Positions 6,261 to 13,421 of a stretch of DNA of 25,455 nucleotides are shown one piece after another. The notes beneath the pieces are model-generated. The model saw only the letters and a program-made list of their open reading frames with translations. It had not been told where the DNA came from and made no database searches. This stretch comes from Bacillota bacterium (GTDB lineage: Bacteria; Bacillota; Clostridia; Acetivibrionales; DTU013), in the NCBI GenBank assembly GCA_023399355.1, contig JAEWQC010000229.1, positions 1 through 25,455 on the forward strand, given 5' to 3'. Numbering within the stretch: the stretch's first letter is position 1; each line of letters opens with the position of its first letter. A program made the position numbers and the translations under genes.

Positions 6261-6342
6261 TAAAGGGGAGTAGTTTTTTTTCGGCAAAGTCAACATCCTG
6301 GCCATTATAGCCTGGCTTTGCGGCCCTAAGGGTAAACGAGAC
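6261..6342 (+). ncRNA. yybP-ykoY manganese riboswitch aptamer
   Basis: The segment starts AAAGGGGAGTAG (6262-6273), continues with TCGGCAAAGTCAACATCCTGG and GCCTGGCTTTGC, and closes with GGCCCTAAGGGTAAACGAGAC. These are the conserved pieces of the yybP-ykoY class (Rfam RF00080), whose two loops bind Mn2+. A terminator overlaps its 3' end and the next gene is a UPF0016 exporter, a classic target. By family knowledge, Mn2+ binding favours the antiterminated, ON state. Boundaries are approximate. Confidence 0.9.
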
Positions 6343-6392
6343 TTTTAACATGATTTCGATTTGTTTCGAAATTATGTTAAAAGTCTTTTTAT
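6339..6392 (+). terminator. Expression-platform terminator of the Mn riboswitch
   Basis: AGACTTTTAACAT (6339-6351) pairs with ATGTTAAAAGTCT (6374-6386), extended by ATTTCGA/TCGAAAT (6353-6359 with 6366-6372), then a T tract. Its 5' arm overlaps the aptamer's last stem, as expected for a transcriptional switch. The remaining bases up to 6516 hold no further gene. Confidence 0.9.
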
Positions 6393-6516
6393 ATTTTAAA
6401 TCAGCATTTGAGAATACTAACGATATAGATCAGGTTACAAAAAATGTAACGAAAGTAATTTGTTTTTGCAGCAAAGACAAAGGGAATACAAGTGAAAACA
6501 GAAAGTGAGGATTGAT

Positions 6517-7233
6517 ATGGGAACATCCATTACAACCTACCTGATAGCGGTAGGGGCGGTAACGCTGGCGGAGATGGGCGACAAGACACAGCTCCTTGCA
6601 ATGTGCTTTGCTGCCAGATACAAAGCATCAAAAGTACTGCTCGGAGTTTTTCTGGCGACGGTTTTCAACCATGCAATTGCAGTAGGGGCAGGATATCTTC
6701 TGAAGGAAGTGCTGTCGCAATATTCATTATACATTCAGGTGGTCGCATCCTTGTCCTTCATAGGATTTGCATTGTGGACGATCCGGGGCGATACTGTAGA
6801 TGATTCCTGTGACAACAGATCCAAATATGGTCCGGTCGCTACGGTAGCCATCGCATTTTTTATCGCCGAAATGGGAGATAAAACGCAGTTTGCGACAGTT
6901 ACACTGGCAGCCAATTATGGGAACCCGCTGGCAGTTCTGCTCGGTACTACGACAGGCATGCTGATAGCAGACGGTATAGGCATCATCTTTGGCGTCGTCC
7001 TTAATAAAAAGATACCGGAAAGGGCAATGAAATGGATCGCAGCCTCCATTTTTGCCTTATGTGGTCTGGGGGGGTATATTCAGGCGCTGGCCGGTGTCAT
7101 GGAAGTAGCTCTGCTGATCTGCACGGTTTTGATTATAGCAGCACTTTCGGTAGGTATTGCTATATGGATTGTAAGAAAAAATAAAGTGACTGGTATTGGA
7201 AAACTTACTAAAGTTAATCCGCAGAATAGATAG
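6517..7233 (+). CDS. UPF0016 / GDT1-TMEM165 family cation exporter (probably Mn2+/Ca2+)
   Basis: The 238-residue membrane protein has about six to seven hydrophobic segments and two copies of the family signature E-x-G-D-K-T: AEMGDKTQ at about 18-25 and AEMGDKTQ at about 117-124. Members export Mn2+ (bacterial MneA-type) or exchange Ca2+/Mn2+ for protons in eukaryotes. I chose ATG 6517 because GTGAGG lies 6 bases upstream; a GTG four codons earlier overlaps that ribosome binding site. The upstream yybP-ykoY riboswitch strongly supports a role in Mn2+ efflux. The next gene starts 50 bases later on the same strand and is probably cotranscribed. Confidence 0.92.
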   Translation: MGTSITTYLIAVGAVTLAEMGDKTQLLAMCFAARYKASKVLLGVFLATVFNHAIAVGAGYLLKEVLSQYSLYIQVVASLSFIGFALWTIRGDTVDDSCDNRSKYGPVATVAIAFFIAEMGDKTQFATVTLAANYGNPLAVLLGTTTGMLIADGIGIIFGVVLNKKIPERAMKWIAASIFALCGLGGYIQALAGVMEVALLICTVLIIAALSVGIAIWIVRKNKVTGIGKLTKVNPQNR

Positions 7234-7283
7234 AATATTATGAAAATAATTTTTATATAATACAACGAAAGCAGGTTTAGCGA

Positions 7284-8291
7284 ATGGTACTTGAGATTAT
7301 AATTCTTATTCTGAGTCTTGGCATAATTCTATTAAGCTGCGAGCTATTTACAAATGGTGTGGAATGGTTGGGCAAGCAGCTGAAACTTGGGGATGGAGTC
7401 ATAGGAAGTGTTTTTTCAGCCGTAGGCACGTGCCTTCCTGAAACAATTATTCCTATCATTGCGATTCTTTTTTCTGAAAAGTCCTCGGAGAATGTCGATA
7501 TTGGAATCGGTGCCATTGTCGGAGCGCCGTTCATGCTGGGTACACTGGCATTCTTCCTGACGGGCCTGAGCGTATTGATCTTCTGGAAAAAGAGAAAAAC
7601 CGGGATGACGATGAACGTTAACCACAAAATATTGGGCAGGGATATCGGCTTTTTCATCCTGATTTATTCGGTAGGTCTGCTGGCCAGCCTTGTTGAAGTG
7701 AAACCAGTCAAATATGCCATTTCCATATTTTTGATAGGCTGTTACGTTTACTACATCATTCAGACGGTAAAGAGTGATGTCGCAAGCCAGCACAAGCTTG
7801 ATGCGCTGTACTTGACCAGGATTTTCAAAAAGAATATTTCTATGCAGGTGATTCTCCTTCAGATCGCACTTGCCCTTGCCGGCATCGTTTTTGGCGCGGA
7901 AATGTTTGTGGACGGCATCAATAAGACATCAGAGCTGTTCGGTATCTCAGCGCTTGTATTATCCATTATCGTAACGCCTATAGCTACCGAATTGCCGGAA
8001 AAATTCAACAGTATCATATGGATCAGCAAGAGAAAGGATACACTGGCACTGGGGAATATATCGGGAGCGATGGTGTTTCAAAGTTGTATTCCGGTTGCTA
8101 TCGGCATTGTAGCCACCTCATGGCAGCTTGATATAAAAGCTGTAGTGAGCGGGATGCTTGCACTGTTATCCGCAGGTGTGGTGCTTCTCTGGATAAAAGT
8201 AAAGGGAAAATTAAATCCGTTGCCGCTGCTGGCGGGCGGAATTTTCTACATCACCTATATCGTCTATCTGGTTTCGATTGGGTTTAAATAG
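7284..8291 (+). CDS. CaCA-superfamily cation antiporter (sodium/calcium exchanger family)
   Basis: The 335-residue protein has ten or so membrane segments in two inverted halves. Alpha-repeat 1 includes SAVGTCLPETIIPIIA (about 45-60) and GAIVGAPFMLGTLAF (about 76-90). Alpha-repeat 2 includes TPIATELPEKFNSI (about 231-244) and GNISGAMVFQSCIP (about 257-270). The acidic residues E53 and E238 sit where the family binds the ion. The usual GTSLPE is GTCLPE here and ATELPE in the second half, so this is a divergent branch and the ion (Ca2+, Mn2+ or other) is uncertain. It follows the UPF0016 gene by 50 bases with no terminator or promoter apparent, so it may also be under the Mn riboswitch. It ends 13 bases from the convergent DUF4363 gene. 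Confidence 0.87.
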   Translation: MVLEIIILILSLGIILLSCELFTNGVEWLGKQLKLGDGVIGSVFSAVGTCLPETIIPIIAILFSEKSSENVDIGIGAIVGAPFMLGTLAFFLTGLSVLIFWKKRKTGMTMNVNHKILGRDIGFFILIYSVGLLASLVEVKPVKYAISIFLIGCYVYYIIQTVKSDVASQHKLDALYLTRIFKKNISMQVILLQIALALAGIVFGAEMFVDGINKTSELFGISALVLSIIVTPIATELPEKFNSIIWISKRKDTLALGNISGAMVFQSCIPVAIGIVATSWQLDIKAVVSGMLALLSAGVVLLWIKVKGKLNPLPLLAGGIFYITYIVYLVSIGFK

Positions 8292-8304
8292 AATAGGATA
8301 GAAT

Positions 8305-8703
8305 CTAAAACAGGTTTTCAAGTTTGAGTTTTTCCTTTTCAGGGATATGACCAATATATATTTTAAGGGCTGCCGCTTCAGAAAGAGTATCCGGCAGCTC
8401 TTTTGACTTTGCCAGCGTTTGGAGTTGCGAAAGGGTCACATCGATATTATCGATTTCCTGATGGTCAATCAAGGCCGACCAGATTCCCTTGACATGGAGC
8501 CAGATCTTTGCAAGCTCATCCAGGCTGTTTTCAGCACCATTCCAATTTCCTGCATCCAGGTATTTTACAGAGGTATCGATCTTTGCCTGCAGGGTATCGG
8601 AATCCTTGAGTAAAAGTCGTCGTGTATATACGCCCAGTCCCAGGTTAAAGACAGTCAGTACAACGATAAGTAATACGATTCGAAATGCCGGGTAGCGTTT
8701 CAT
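8305..8703 (-). CDS. DUF4363 family protein
   Basis: The 132-residue protein has an N-terminal membrane anchor (about residues 8-28, VLLIVVLTVFNLGLGVYTRR) and a helical extracytoplasmic domain with the LDAGNWNGAENSLDELAKIW segment (about 45-65), typical of DUF4363. I start it at ATG 8703, which overlaps the upstream DUF421 stop as ATGA and follows AGGAGG at about 10 bases. A longer reading extends into the DUF421 gene without a ribosome binding site. Pairing with DUF421 is common in spore-forming Firmicutes. The molecular role is unknown. Confidence 0.86.
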   Translation of the reverse strand: MKRYPAFRIVLLIVVLTVFNLGLGVYTRRLLLKDSDTLQAKIDTSVKYLDAGNWNGAENSLDELAKIWLHVKGIWSALIDHQEIDNIDVTLSQLQTLAKSKELPDTLSEAAALKIYIGHIPEKEKLKLENLF

Positions 8704-9392
8704 TTCTGTTTTTTCTCCTCCTTCTCGTGAGCTTGGCAAAAGAGTTTTCCGGCGGAATCCATACAGGCGAATAAAAGATCTTCCGGAGCTGAATAATGTT
8801 GCTTGTGAAGTTCGGCTTCCAGCCATTTCATGTCTTTCCCGGCAGTTCTAAGGTTACTTTCCAATACTTCACCATCAATAATCACGTCTATACTAAGGCC
8901 TTCATACTCTGTTTTTATGTTCATATCCTGTGGATTTAGAGGACGTTTCTGAGATTTAGGGATGACGCTCAACTGCCCGTTAGTCTCAAGTATCGCATAT
9001 TCTACATCTGCTATGTTGGGGAAATTTTTGATTCTGAGTTGTTCGAGAAGGTCGTTTAAGGTATAGAGCTCTTTTCTCAATTCTACTTCTTTGATTTTCC
9101 CTTTATCGATCAAAATGGAGGGCCTTCCGCAAAATAAAGCTCTTGCCCGGATGCTTTTAAGTGAAATCAGAGACATGAGCAACTGAGCGATGAGTAATGT
9201 CAAAATTGGTATAATACCATTTATAAGCGGTATACCGGTATTTTGCATGGGTACGGCGGCGAGTTCGGATATCATGATGGCTATGGCCAGTTCAAACGGC
9301 TGCAGCTGCCCGATCTGCCTTTTTCCCATGATGCGCATGGTGATTACAACGATTATGTATAGGATTAGCGCCCTTGTAAAGACAACCAGCAT
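8700..9392 (-). CDS. DUF421 (YetF family) membrane protein
   Basis: The 230-residue protein has three N-terminal membrane segments (about 1-75) with the family signature RIMGKRQIGQLQPFELAIAI, followed by the soluble DUF421 domain (RARALFCGRPSILIDKGKI, then LNDLLEQLRIKNFPNIADVEYAILETNG at about 110-140). The C-terminus adds a lysine-rich tail. ATG 9392 is preceded by GGAAGG. Family members occur in several copies per genome in Bacillus and Clostridia, and some are expressed in the forespore; no catalytic function is established here. Translationally coupled to the DUF4363 gene downstream. The 9393-9556 gap to the divergent coat gene is AT-rich and shows no clear consensus promoter. Confidence 0.92.
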   Translation of the reverse strand: MLVVFTRALILYIIVVITMRIMGKRQIGQLQPFELAIAIMISELAAVPMQNTGIPLINGIIPILTLLIAQLLMSLISLKSIRARALFCGRPSILIDKGKIKEVELRKELYTLNDLLEQLRIKNFPNIADVEYAILETNGQLSVIPKSQKRPLNPQDMNIKTEYEGLSIDVIIDGEVLESNLRTAGKDMKWLEAELHKQHYSAPEDLLFACMDSAGKLFCQAHEKEEKKQK

Positions 9393-9556
9393 TTATTCAC
9401 TTCCTTCCATAAAATTATGCAAAATAGTGCAACAACAGAGTATTCTTTACATCATAAAAATAAACTATACAAAAAAAATATGTAATATTAAGTTTTAAAA
9501 TGTACAAGCTATACCTGTTGTAAAAATAGTTCTTATTGAGATAAAGGAGGGATAAT

Positions 9557-9754
9557 ATGGCGTTAACATCAAAGGAATTGATGCTGGTTCAGGACAATAT
9601 CAAAATGACGGAGAATTCAATAAAATTCATCCAGTTTTGTGCTGAAACGGCTACGGATGCCCAGGTAAAAGGCTTGTGCCAGAGTATGGCAACGGAACAC
9701 CAGGATGATTTGAAGACGTTGATTAAACACATTAATACTACGGCAGTCCAATAA
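9557..9754 (+). CDS. Small CotF-like / spore coat-associated helical protein
   Basis: This 65-residue protein is predicted all-helical: KELMLVQDNIKMTENSIKFIQFCAE, then VKGLCQSMATEHQDDLKTLIKHIN. The pattern resembles the ferritin-like helical hairpins of CotF-type small coat proteins, and it sits 12 bases before a second protein of similar type. ATG 9557 follows a perfect AAAGGAGGG. It has two cysteines. Assignment as a coat protein rests on the neighbour and pattern, so the exact family is uncertain. Confidence 0.75.
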   Translation: MALTSKELMLVQDNIKMTENSIKFIQFCAETATDAQVKGLCQSMATEHQDDLKTLIKHINTTAVQ

Positions 9755-9766
9755 GGAGGGATACGG

Positions 9767-10042
9767 ATGAAAAACTTCGGCGATAAGGAGATTACTACGG
9801 TTTTGTTGGATGAACATAAGCTTTGTGCTTCTTCATTGACAAATCTCATTTTGGAAAGTTGCAACCAGAGTCTTAGAAATGATGCAGCCGGGCTTCTGAA
9901 CAAAACCTTTCAGCACCAAAAGAATATTTTTGATCTGATGACACAGAAGGGGTGGTATACGACCCAGACGGCGAGTCAGCAGGATATAAACAATGCAAAG
10001 CAGGAAGTCAGCAAGATTCAAACATCCACAGGTTTTATGTGA
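9767..10042 (+). CDS. Spore coat protein, CotF family
   Basis: The 91-residue helical protein begins MKNFGDKEITTVLLDEHKLCASSL and has a C-terminal QHQKNIFDLMTQKGWYTTQTAS segment. A Phe-x-Leu-Met..Gly-Trp-Tyr pattern followed by a QxDI..A stretch is typical of Coat F domain proteins. ATG 9767 has AAGGAGGG upstream and follows the previous small gene by 12 bases, so the two form one operon. Probably a coat component made in the mother cell. It ends just ahead of a long bidirectional terminator. Confidence 0.85.
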   Translation: MKNFGDKEITTVLLDEHKLCASSLTNLILESCNQSLRNDAAGLLNKTFQHQKNIFDLMTQKGWYTTQTASQQDINNAKQEVSKIQTSTGFM

Positions 10043-10048
10043 ATTCCG

Positions 10049-10105
10049 GCAAAATAAAACAAAACAGCAGGTGGAGGATCCACCTGCTGTTTTGTTTTAT
10101 TTTGC
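10049..10105. terminator. Long perfect bidirectional terminator between convergent spore genes
   Basis: Positions 10049-10074 and 10080-10105 form a 26-bp perfect stem around a 5-base loop, with A-rich 5' and T-rich 3' flanks inside the arms (AAAATAAAACAAAACAGCAG and its complement). It therefore presents a GC stem plus U tract on both strands and can end both the coat operon (+) and the SASP gene (-). Confidence 0.92.
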
Positions 10106-10110
10106 ATGTG

Positions 10111-10302
10111 TTACTTTTTATTAATATCGTAGTTGGTTCCGGTATAGGATTCAAATACCTTTTTAACGATATTGCCGCCTATTTTGCCTGCATCCCTTGA
10201 TGCGATGTCTCCGTTATAGCCCTGCTTCAGGTTAACTCCTACCTGATTGGCTATCTCATATTTCATCTTGTCGAACGAAGTACTGTTACTGCTTTTTGCC
10301 AT
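10111..10302 (-). CDS. Alpha/beta-type small acid-soluble spore protein
   Basis: This 63-residue protein has both hallmark segments of the family: KYEIANQVGVNL (about 14-25), which includes the GPR protease cleavage region after the glutamate, and GYNGDIASRDAGKIGGNIVKKV (about 28-49). SASPs coat DNA in the dormant spore and protect it from UV and heat, and are degraded by GPR on germination. ATG 10302 follows GAGGAGGTGAT. Expression is probably by sigma-G in the forespore, though I could not identify the promoter boxes with confidence. Strong evidence that the organism sporulates. Confidence 0.95.
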   Translation of the reverse strand: MAKSSNSTSFDKMKYEIANQVGVNLKQGYNGDIASRDAGKIGGNIVKKVFESYTGTNYDINKK

Positions 10303-10387
10303 TTTATCACCTCCTCAGTAATTATTGTGTCAAAAAATAGTTGCTTTATTACATGAAAGATATGGCTATAATTTTTCAGTTTTTATG

Positions 10388-10416
10388 TAGACTTCGATTT
10401 TTCAATGTGATATACT
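10388..10416 (+). promoter_or_regulatory. Promoter of the uracil permease unit
   Basis: TAGACT at 10388-10393, a 17-base spacer and TATACT at 10411-10416 preceded by TG at 10408-10409 (extended -10). It leaves a leader of about 285 bases before uraA. Upstream of it, 10303-10387 holds only AT-rich sequence ahead of the divergent SASP gene. Confidence 0.65.
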
Positions 10417-10439
10417 TTGAAACGAAATTGGATATCGGT

Positions 10440-10569
10440 AACTTTTAAATTAGTCAGGATGCATGGGCGAGCAGTTGACGAAGTCAACGACCAGCCCCCG
10501 AGAGGCTAGTAAAGGTTTTTTGTACAGTTGTACGATTGTGCTTCTTACTGCCCAGGTAAGAAGTTTTTT
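10440..10569 (+). ncRNA. Attenuator leader of uraA with PyrR-site-like element
   Basis: The leader contains a two-part hairpin: GGGC (10465-10468) with GCCC (10494-10497), and inside it GTTGAC-GAA-GTCAAC (10474-10488), separated by a symmetric GAGCA/GACCA internal loop. Next comes GAGAGGCTAGTAAAGG (10500-10515), which resembles the GAGAGGCU-n-GAAGG core bound by PyrR in Bacillus pyr leaders. A terminator follows at 10541-10569. The downstream gene imports uracil, so pyrimidine-dependent attenuation is likely. The UCC part of the PyrR consensus is replaced by CCCCC, so another ligand or protein is possible. Confidence 0.55.
10541..10569 (+). terminator. Intrinsic terminator in the uraA leader
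   Basis: CTTCTTAC (10541-10548) pairs with GTAAGAAG (10556-10563), loop of 7, then TTTTTT. It stands 137 bases upstream of the ATG, so it acts as an attenuator. A further hairpin AAAACAGC/GCTGTTTT (10654-10661 with 10668-10675) lies closer to the gene and has no T tract of its own. Confidence 0.85.
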
Positions 10570-10706
10570 ATTTTCAGGAAGCCGGATGACAATTATTTTT
10601 GCATGATCTATCTACGTCAAAACAGTTTGTTTGTTGATTTGACATGTGATGTAAAAACAGCCATGACGCTGTTTTAACATAAATTCAGTGTGGGAGGAAG
10701 ATATTA

Positions 10707-12086
10707 ATGCAAAGGAAGATCATTCAAGTGGAAGAAAAGGTTCCAATTCTGCAAGGTCTGCCGCTTAGTTTTCAACATCTGTTCGCGATGTTCGGGGCAT
10801 CAGTGCTGGTGCCGTTCCTGTTCAACAACGCAGCTCAACTCGACTATGTAAAGAACGTACTTCAAACTACAATGGAGAAACTAAATCCGGATCAAGCGCT
10901 GCAAGTACAGGCAATTACGGTGATAGATCCGGCACTTGTACTGCTGATGAACGGTATCGGTACATTAATCTATCTGTTCCTTTGCAAAGGAAAAGCACCG
11001 GCTTTTCTCGGCTCCAGCTTCGCGTTTCTTGCTCCGGCTTTTGCAGTCATCACAAGAACAACAGACTACAAGGCCAATTTTTCAAATGCATTGGGCGGCT
11101 TTATTTTGTGCGGATTAATATTTACCATTACAGCAATTATTATTGGCAGAGTGGGAACGAAATGGCTGGATGTGGTTCTTCCTCCGGCTACCATGGGCCC
11201 GATCGTAGCACTGATAGGACTTGAACTGGCAGGGACAGCGGCAAATAATGCGGGATTGCTGCCTGCGGCGGATGGTACTTTTGACAGTAAAAGTATTATC
11301 ATTGCACTGATTACGCTGGCAATTGTCATATTCGGCACCCTCCTGTTCAGAGGCTTTTTGGGAATTATCCCGGTTCTGCTGGCAGTAGTTATTGGATATG
11401 TGGTAGCATGGCTGATGGGCGCGGTGCATTTCAATGCTGTAAACGCAGCCAACTGGGTTTCATTGCCTAAATTTGTTACTCCTTCTTTTAATATCAATGC
11501 GATGATGGTCATAGCACCGGCAGCACTGGTAGTCATATCAGAACATATAGGACATTTGTTTGTAACGGGCAAGATCGTAGAGAGAGATCTTATTAAGGAT
11601 CCCGGACTTCACAGGTCTCTTTTGGGAGACGGACTTTCCACAATGCTTTCCGGTTTCACCGGTTCCTGCCCGACTACTACTTATGGCGAAAACATGGGTG
11701 TCATGGCTGTTACAAGAGTATACAGCGTTTGGGTCATCGGCGGAGCTGCCGTCATCTCGATCATCATTGCTTTTATCGGCAAGCTGTCCGGTGTCATCCA
11801 GAGCATCCCGTCTGCAGTAATGGGCGGCATTACGATCCTGCTGTTCGGTATGATTGCAGCATCAGGTATCAGAATGATCGTTGAAGCAAAGGTGGACTAC
11901 AGTAAATCAAAGAATTTGATACTGACAGCAGTAGTATTTATTGTCGGACTTAGCCAAATTTCAATCAACATAAATACTGTACCTCTGAAGGGAATGGCTC
12001 TTGGAACCGTGGTTGGCATGATACTGAGCCTGATCTTCTACGTCCTTGAGAAATTGAAACTCACAAACGATAGTACGGAAGAATAA
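10707..12086 (+). CDS. uraA: Uracil permease (NCS2 family)
   Basis: The 459-residue protein has the 14-helix NCS2 fold signatures: QHLFAMFGASVLVP (about 23-36), the SSFAFLAPAF stretch near 110, ISEHIGHLFVTGKI (about 278-291) and SGFTGSCPTTTYGENMGVMAVTR (about 310-333). The glutamates in SEHIGH and GENMGV match the substrate- and proton-coupling acidic residues of Escherichia coli UraA. Members import uracil with protons across the cytoplasmic membrane. The N-terminus (IQVEEKVPILQGLPLSFQ) is typical of Firmicute uracil permeases as opposed to xanthine permeases. ATG 10707 follows GGGAGGAAG. It stands alone, without other pyr genes, behind an attenuator leader. Confidence 0.93.
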   Translation: MQRKIIQVEEKVPILQGLPLSFQHLFAMFGASVLVPFLFNNAAQLDYVKNVLQTTMEKLNPDQALQVQAITVIDPALVLLMNGIGTLIYLFLCKGKAPAFLGSSFAFLAPAFAVITRTTDYKANFSNALGGFILCGLIFTITAIIIGRVGTKWLDVVLPPATMGPIVALIGLELAGTAANNAGLLPAADGTFDSKSIIIALITLAIVIFGTLLFRGFLGIIPVLLAVVIGYVVAWLMGAVHFNAVNAANWVSLPKFVTPSFNINAMMVIAPAALVVISEHIGHLFVTGKIVERDLIKDPGLHRSLLGDGLSTMLSGFTGSCPTTTYGENMGVMAVTRVYSVWVIGGAAVISIIIAFIGKLSGVIQSIPSAVMGGITILLFGMIAASGIRMIVEAKVDYSKSKNLILTAVVFIVGLSQISININTVPLKGMALGTVVGMILSLIFYVLEKLKLTNDSTEE

Positions 12087-12169
12087 ACCTTAAAACATTA
12101 TTTTTACCTATCATTATAGTTACTTGAAAAGCGGCTGGTATTTTAAGAATATGTAAAATTAAAGATAAG

Positions 12170-12232
12170 TCAGAGAGGGGACGTTTCTTGCTTTGAATTT
12201 TTCATTCGAAGCAAGAAACGTCCCCTCTCTGA
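12170..12232. repeat. REP-like palindromic element, 29-bp arms
   Basis: Arms 12170-12198 and 12204-12232 pair at all 29 positions with one T-G, around a TTTTC loop; the core is GAGAGGGGACGTTTCTTGCTT and its complement. Hairpins with a GGGGACGTTTCTT core recur in many bacterial genomes as dispersed repeats and cause spurious ORFs ending in VPSL, as seen on the reverse strand here. It lies between the convergent uraA and glycosyltransferase genes and may also help terminate transcription. Confidence 0.85.
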
Positions 12233-12264
12233 GTTTGCTCTCTGAGTTTGCTCTCTGAGTTTGC
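12226..12264. repeat. Three tandem 13-bp repeats TCTCTGAGTTTGC
   Basis: Exact units at 12226-12238, 12239-12251 and 12252-12264; a decayed TCTTTGCC follows. The first unit begins inside the right arm of the REP-like hairpin, so the array looks like slippage at the base of the palindrome. Confidence 0.9.
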
Positions 12265-12279
12265 TCTTTGCCTTTGTGG

Positions 12280-13407
12280 CTAATTATTGATGATGAAATT
12301 GACGATATCTTTGGCGTTGTTGGGATTACGGTACTGTGCCTGTGATTTTTTAATGCTGAGCAGCTTCTCATAGTTATTTGCAAGTAAGCCGGAAACTACC
12401 GTTTTCAAGGATGAAACTCCGCTGCATATTACACCCAGGCCATATTTGACAGCATAATCCGGATTACCTTCCTCCTGGCCCGGCAGGGCTCCGGTAATCA
12501 CCATTGGAACGTTGCACATGACTGCTTCCATCATGGTATTGGGGCTGGCACGCACAAATATGATATCCGTAGACAGCATAAGATTCTGTACATTTTCGGT
12601 AAAACCCAGAATCTCTACTCTTTCAGGATATTTTTCAAGTAAAGTGCGTTCAAGACGTCTCTTAAGAAGTTTGTTCCTGCCACAAAGCAATTTCACATTG
12701 CAGTCAAAATTCTTCAGCAGGTTCCTTGCAAGCCTGCTCATGTTCCCGGAACCTTCGCCTCCACTCATGATCATAAATCTGAGTGGATATTCCGGATGAT
12801 AGTCTTTGTTTGATTTGTCAAAATAGTTCACACCGTCATTGGTCGTCAAATGACCATAGAAGCGCTGTCTGACCGGAAATCCAAAAACTCTGATCCGATC
12901 TTCCGGTACGCCGTTTTTCAGGCAGGTTTCCCTGGCTTCCTCCGTGGGACAAATTGTGTATGTTGCATTCGGATTACACCATAACGGGGTAATTGTCACG
13001 GGGTCGGCAATAACTGCAAAGAGTGGTATATTCAGATTGATCCGTTCAAGGATATTTGTGATGGAGGCGTTATAATTCGGATGGGTAGTGATGATTGCAT
13101 CCGGCTTCATTTCATTCAGCAGTTTTACAAAACGATCATAAATCGTAGTTTCGCCCATCTCAATCATCAGAGACGGTCTTCTTTCGGTGATGTCCCAGAT
13201 TAATTTCCAGGCTTCTTTAGAAGTACGGGTGATGGAACCATACATTTTACCTACTTGCATTCCGAAGACCCCGCTTAATGAAAACCCCTCAATGACCTTG
13301 ACATTGATTTCCGGGTGGTTGTGAAACTGTTCCAGCATTGACTCTGTAATGCTTTTATGACCATGACCCGTTATATCCGATGAGATTATTAAAATATTTG
13401 TATACAT
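12280..13407 (-). CDS. GT28-type glycosyltransferase, MGDG synthase / UgtP-like
   Basis: The 375-residue protein begins MYTNILIISSDITGHGHKSI, the N-terminal nucleotide-proximal loop of the MGDG-synthase domain (GHGHxS). It continues with GETTIYDRFVKLLNEMKPDAIITTHP and FAVIADPVTITPLWCNP (about 100-165). The C-terminal GT28 domain shows IMSGGEGSGNMSRLARNL (about 212-229), EILGFTENVQNLM and ASPNTMMEAVMCNVPMVITGALPGQEEGN (about 290-320). Relatives add glucose or galactose to diacylglycerol for membrane glycolipid or lipoteichoic acid anchors. Residues RASPNT replace the more common KPGGLT, so the substrate is uncertain. ATG 13407 is chosen over an upstream start lying within the DUF342 gene; AAGGA precedes it. 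It follows DUF342 by 14 bases. Confidence 0.86.
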   Translation of the reverse strand: MYTNILIISSDITGHGHKSITESMLEQFHNHPEINVKVIEGFSLSGVFGMQVGKMYGSITRTSKEAWKLIWDITERRPSLMIEMGETTIYDRFVKLLNEMKPDAIITTHPNYNASITNILERINLNIPLFAVIADPVTITPLWCNPNATYTICPTEEARETCLKNGVPEDRIRVFGFPVRQRFYGHLTTNDGVNYFDKSNKDYHPEYPLRFMIMSGGEGSGNMSRLARNLLKNFDCNVKLLCGRNKLLKRRLERTLLEKYPERVEILGFTENVQNLMLSTDIIFVRASPNTMMEAVMCNVPMVITGALPGQEEGNPDYAVKYGLGVICSGVSSLKTVVSGLLANNYEKLLSIKKSQAQYRNPNNAKDIVNFIINN

Positions 13408-13421
13408 AGATGCATCCTTTG

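Noticed and set aside
6102..6305. 67-codon reverse ORF with repeated FDTQIYWIVLTQ
   Set aside because: It is generated by the four-copy direct repeat and runs into the Mn riboswitch on the opposite strand.
12159..12383. 74-codon reverse ORF ending VPSLTYL
   Set aside because: It reads through the REP-like hairpin and overlaps the glycosyltransferase 3' end; this kind of ORF is a known artefact of such palindromes.
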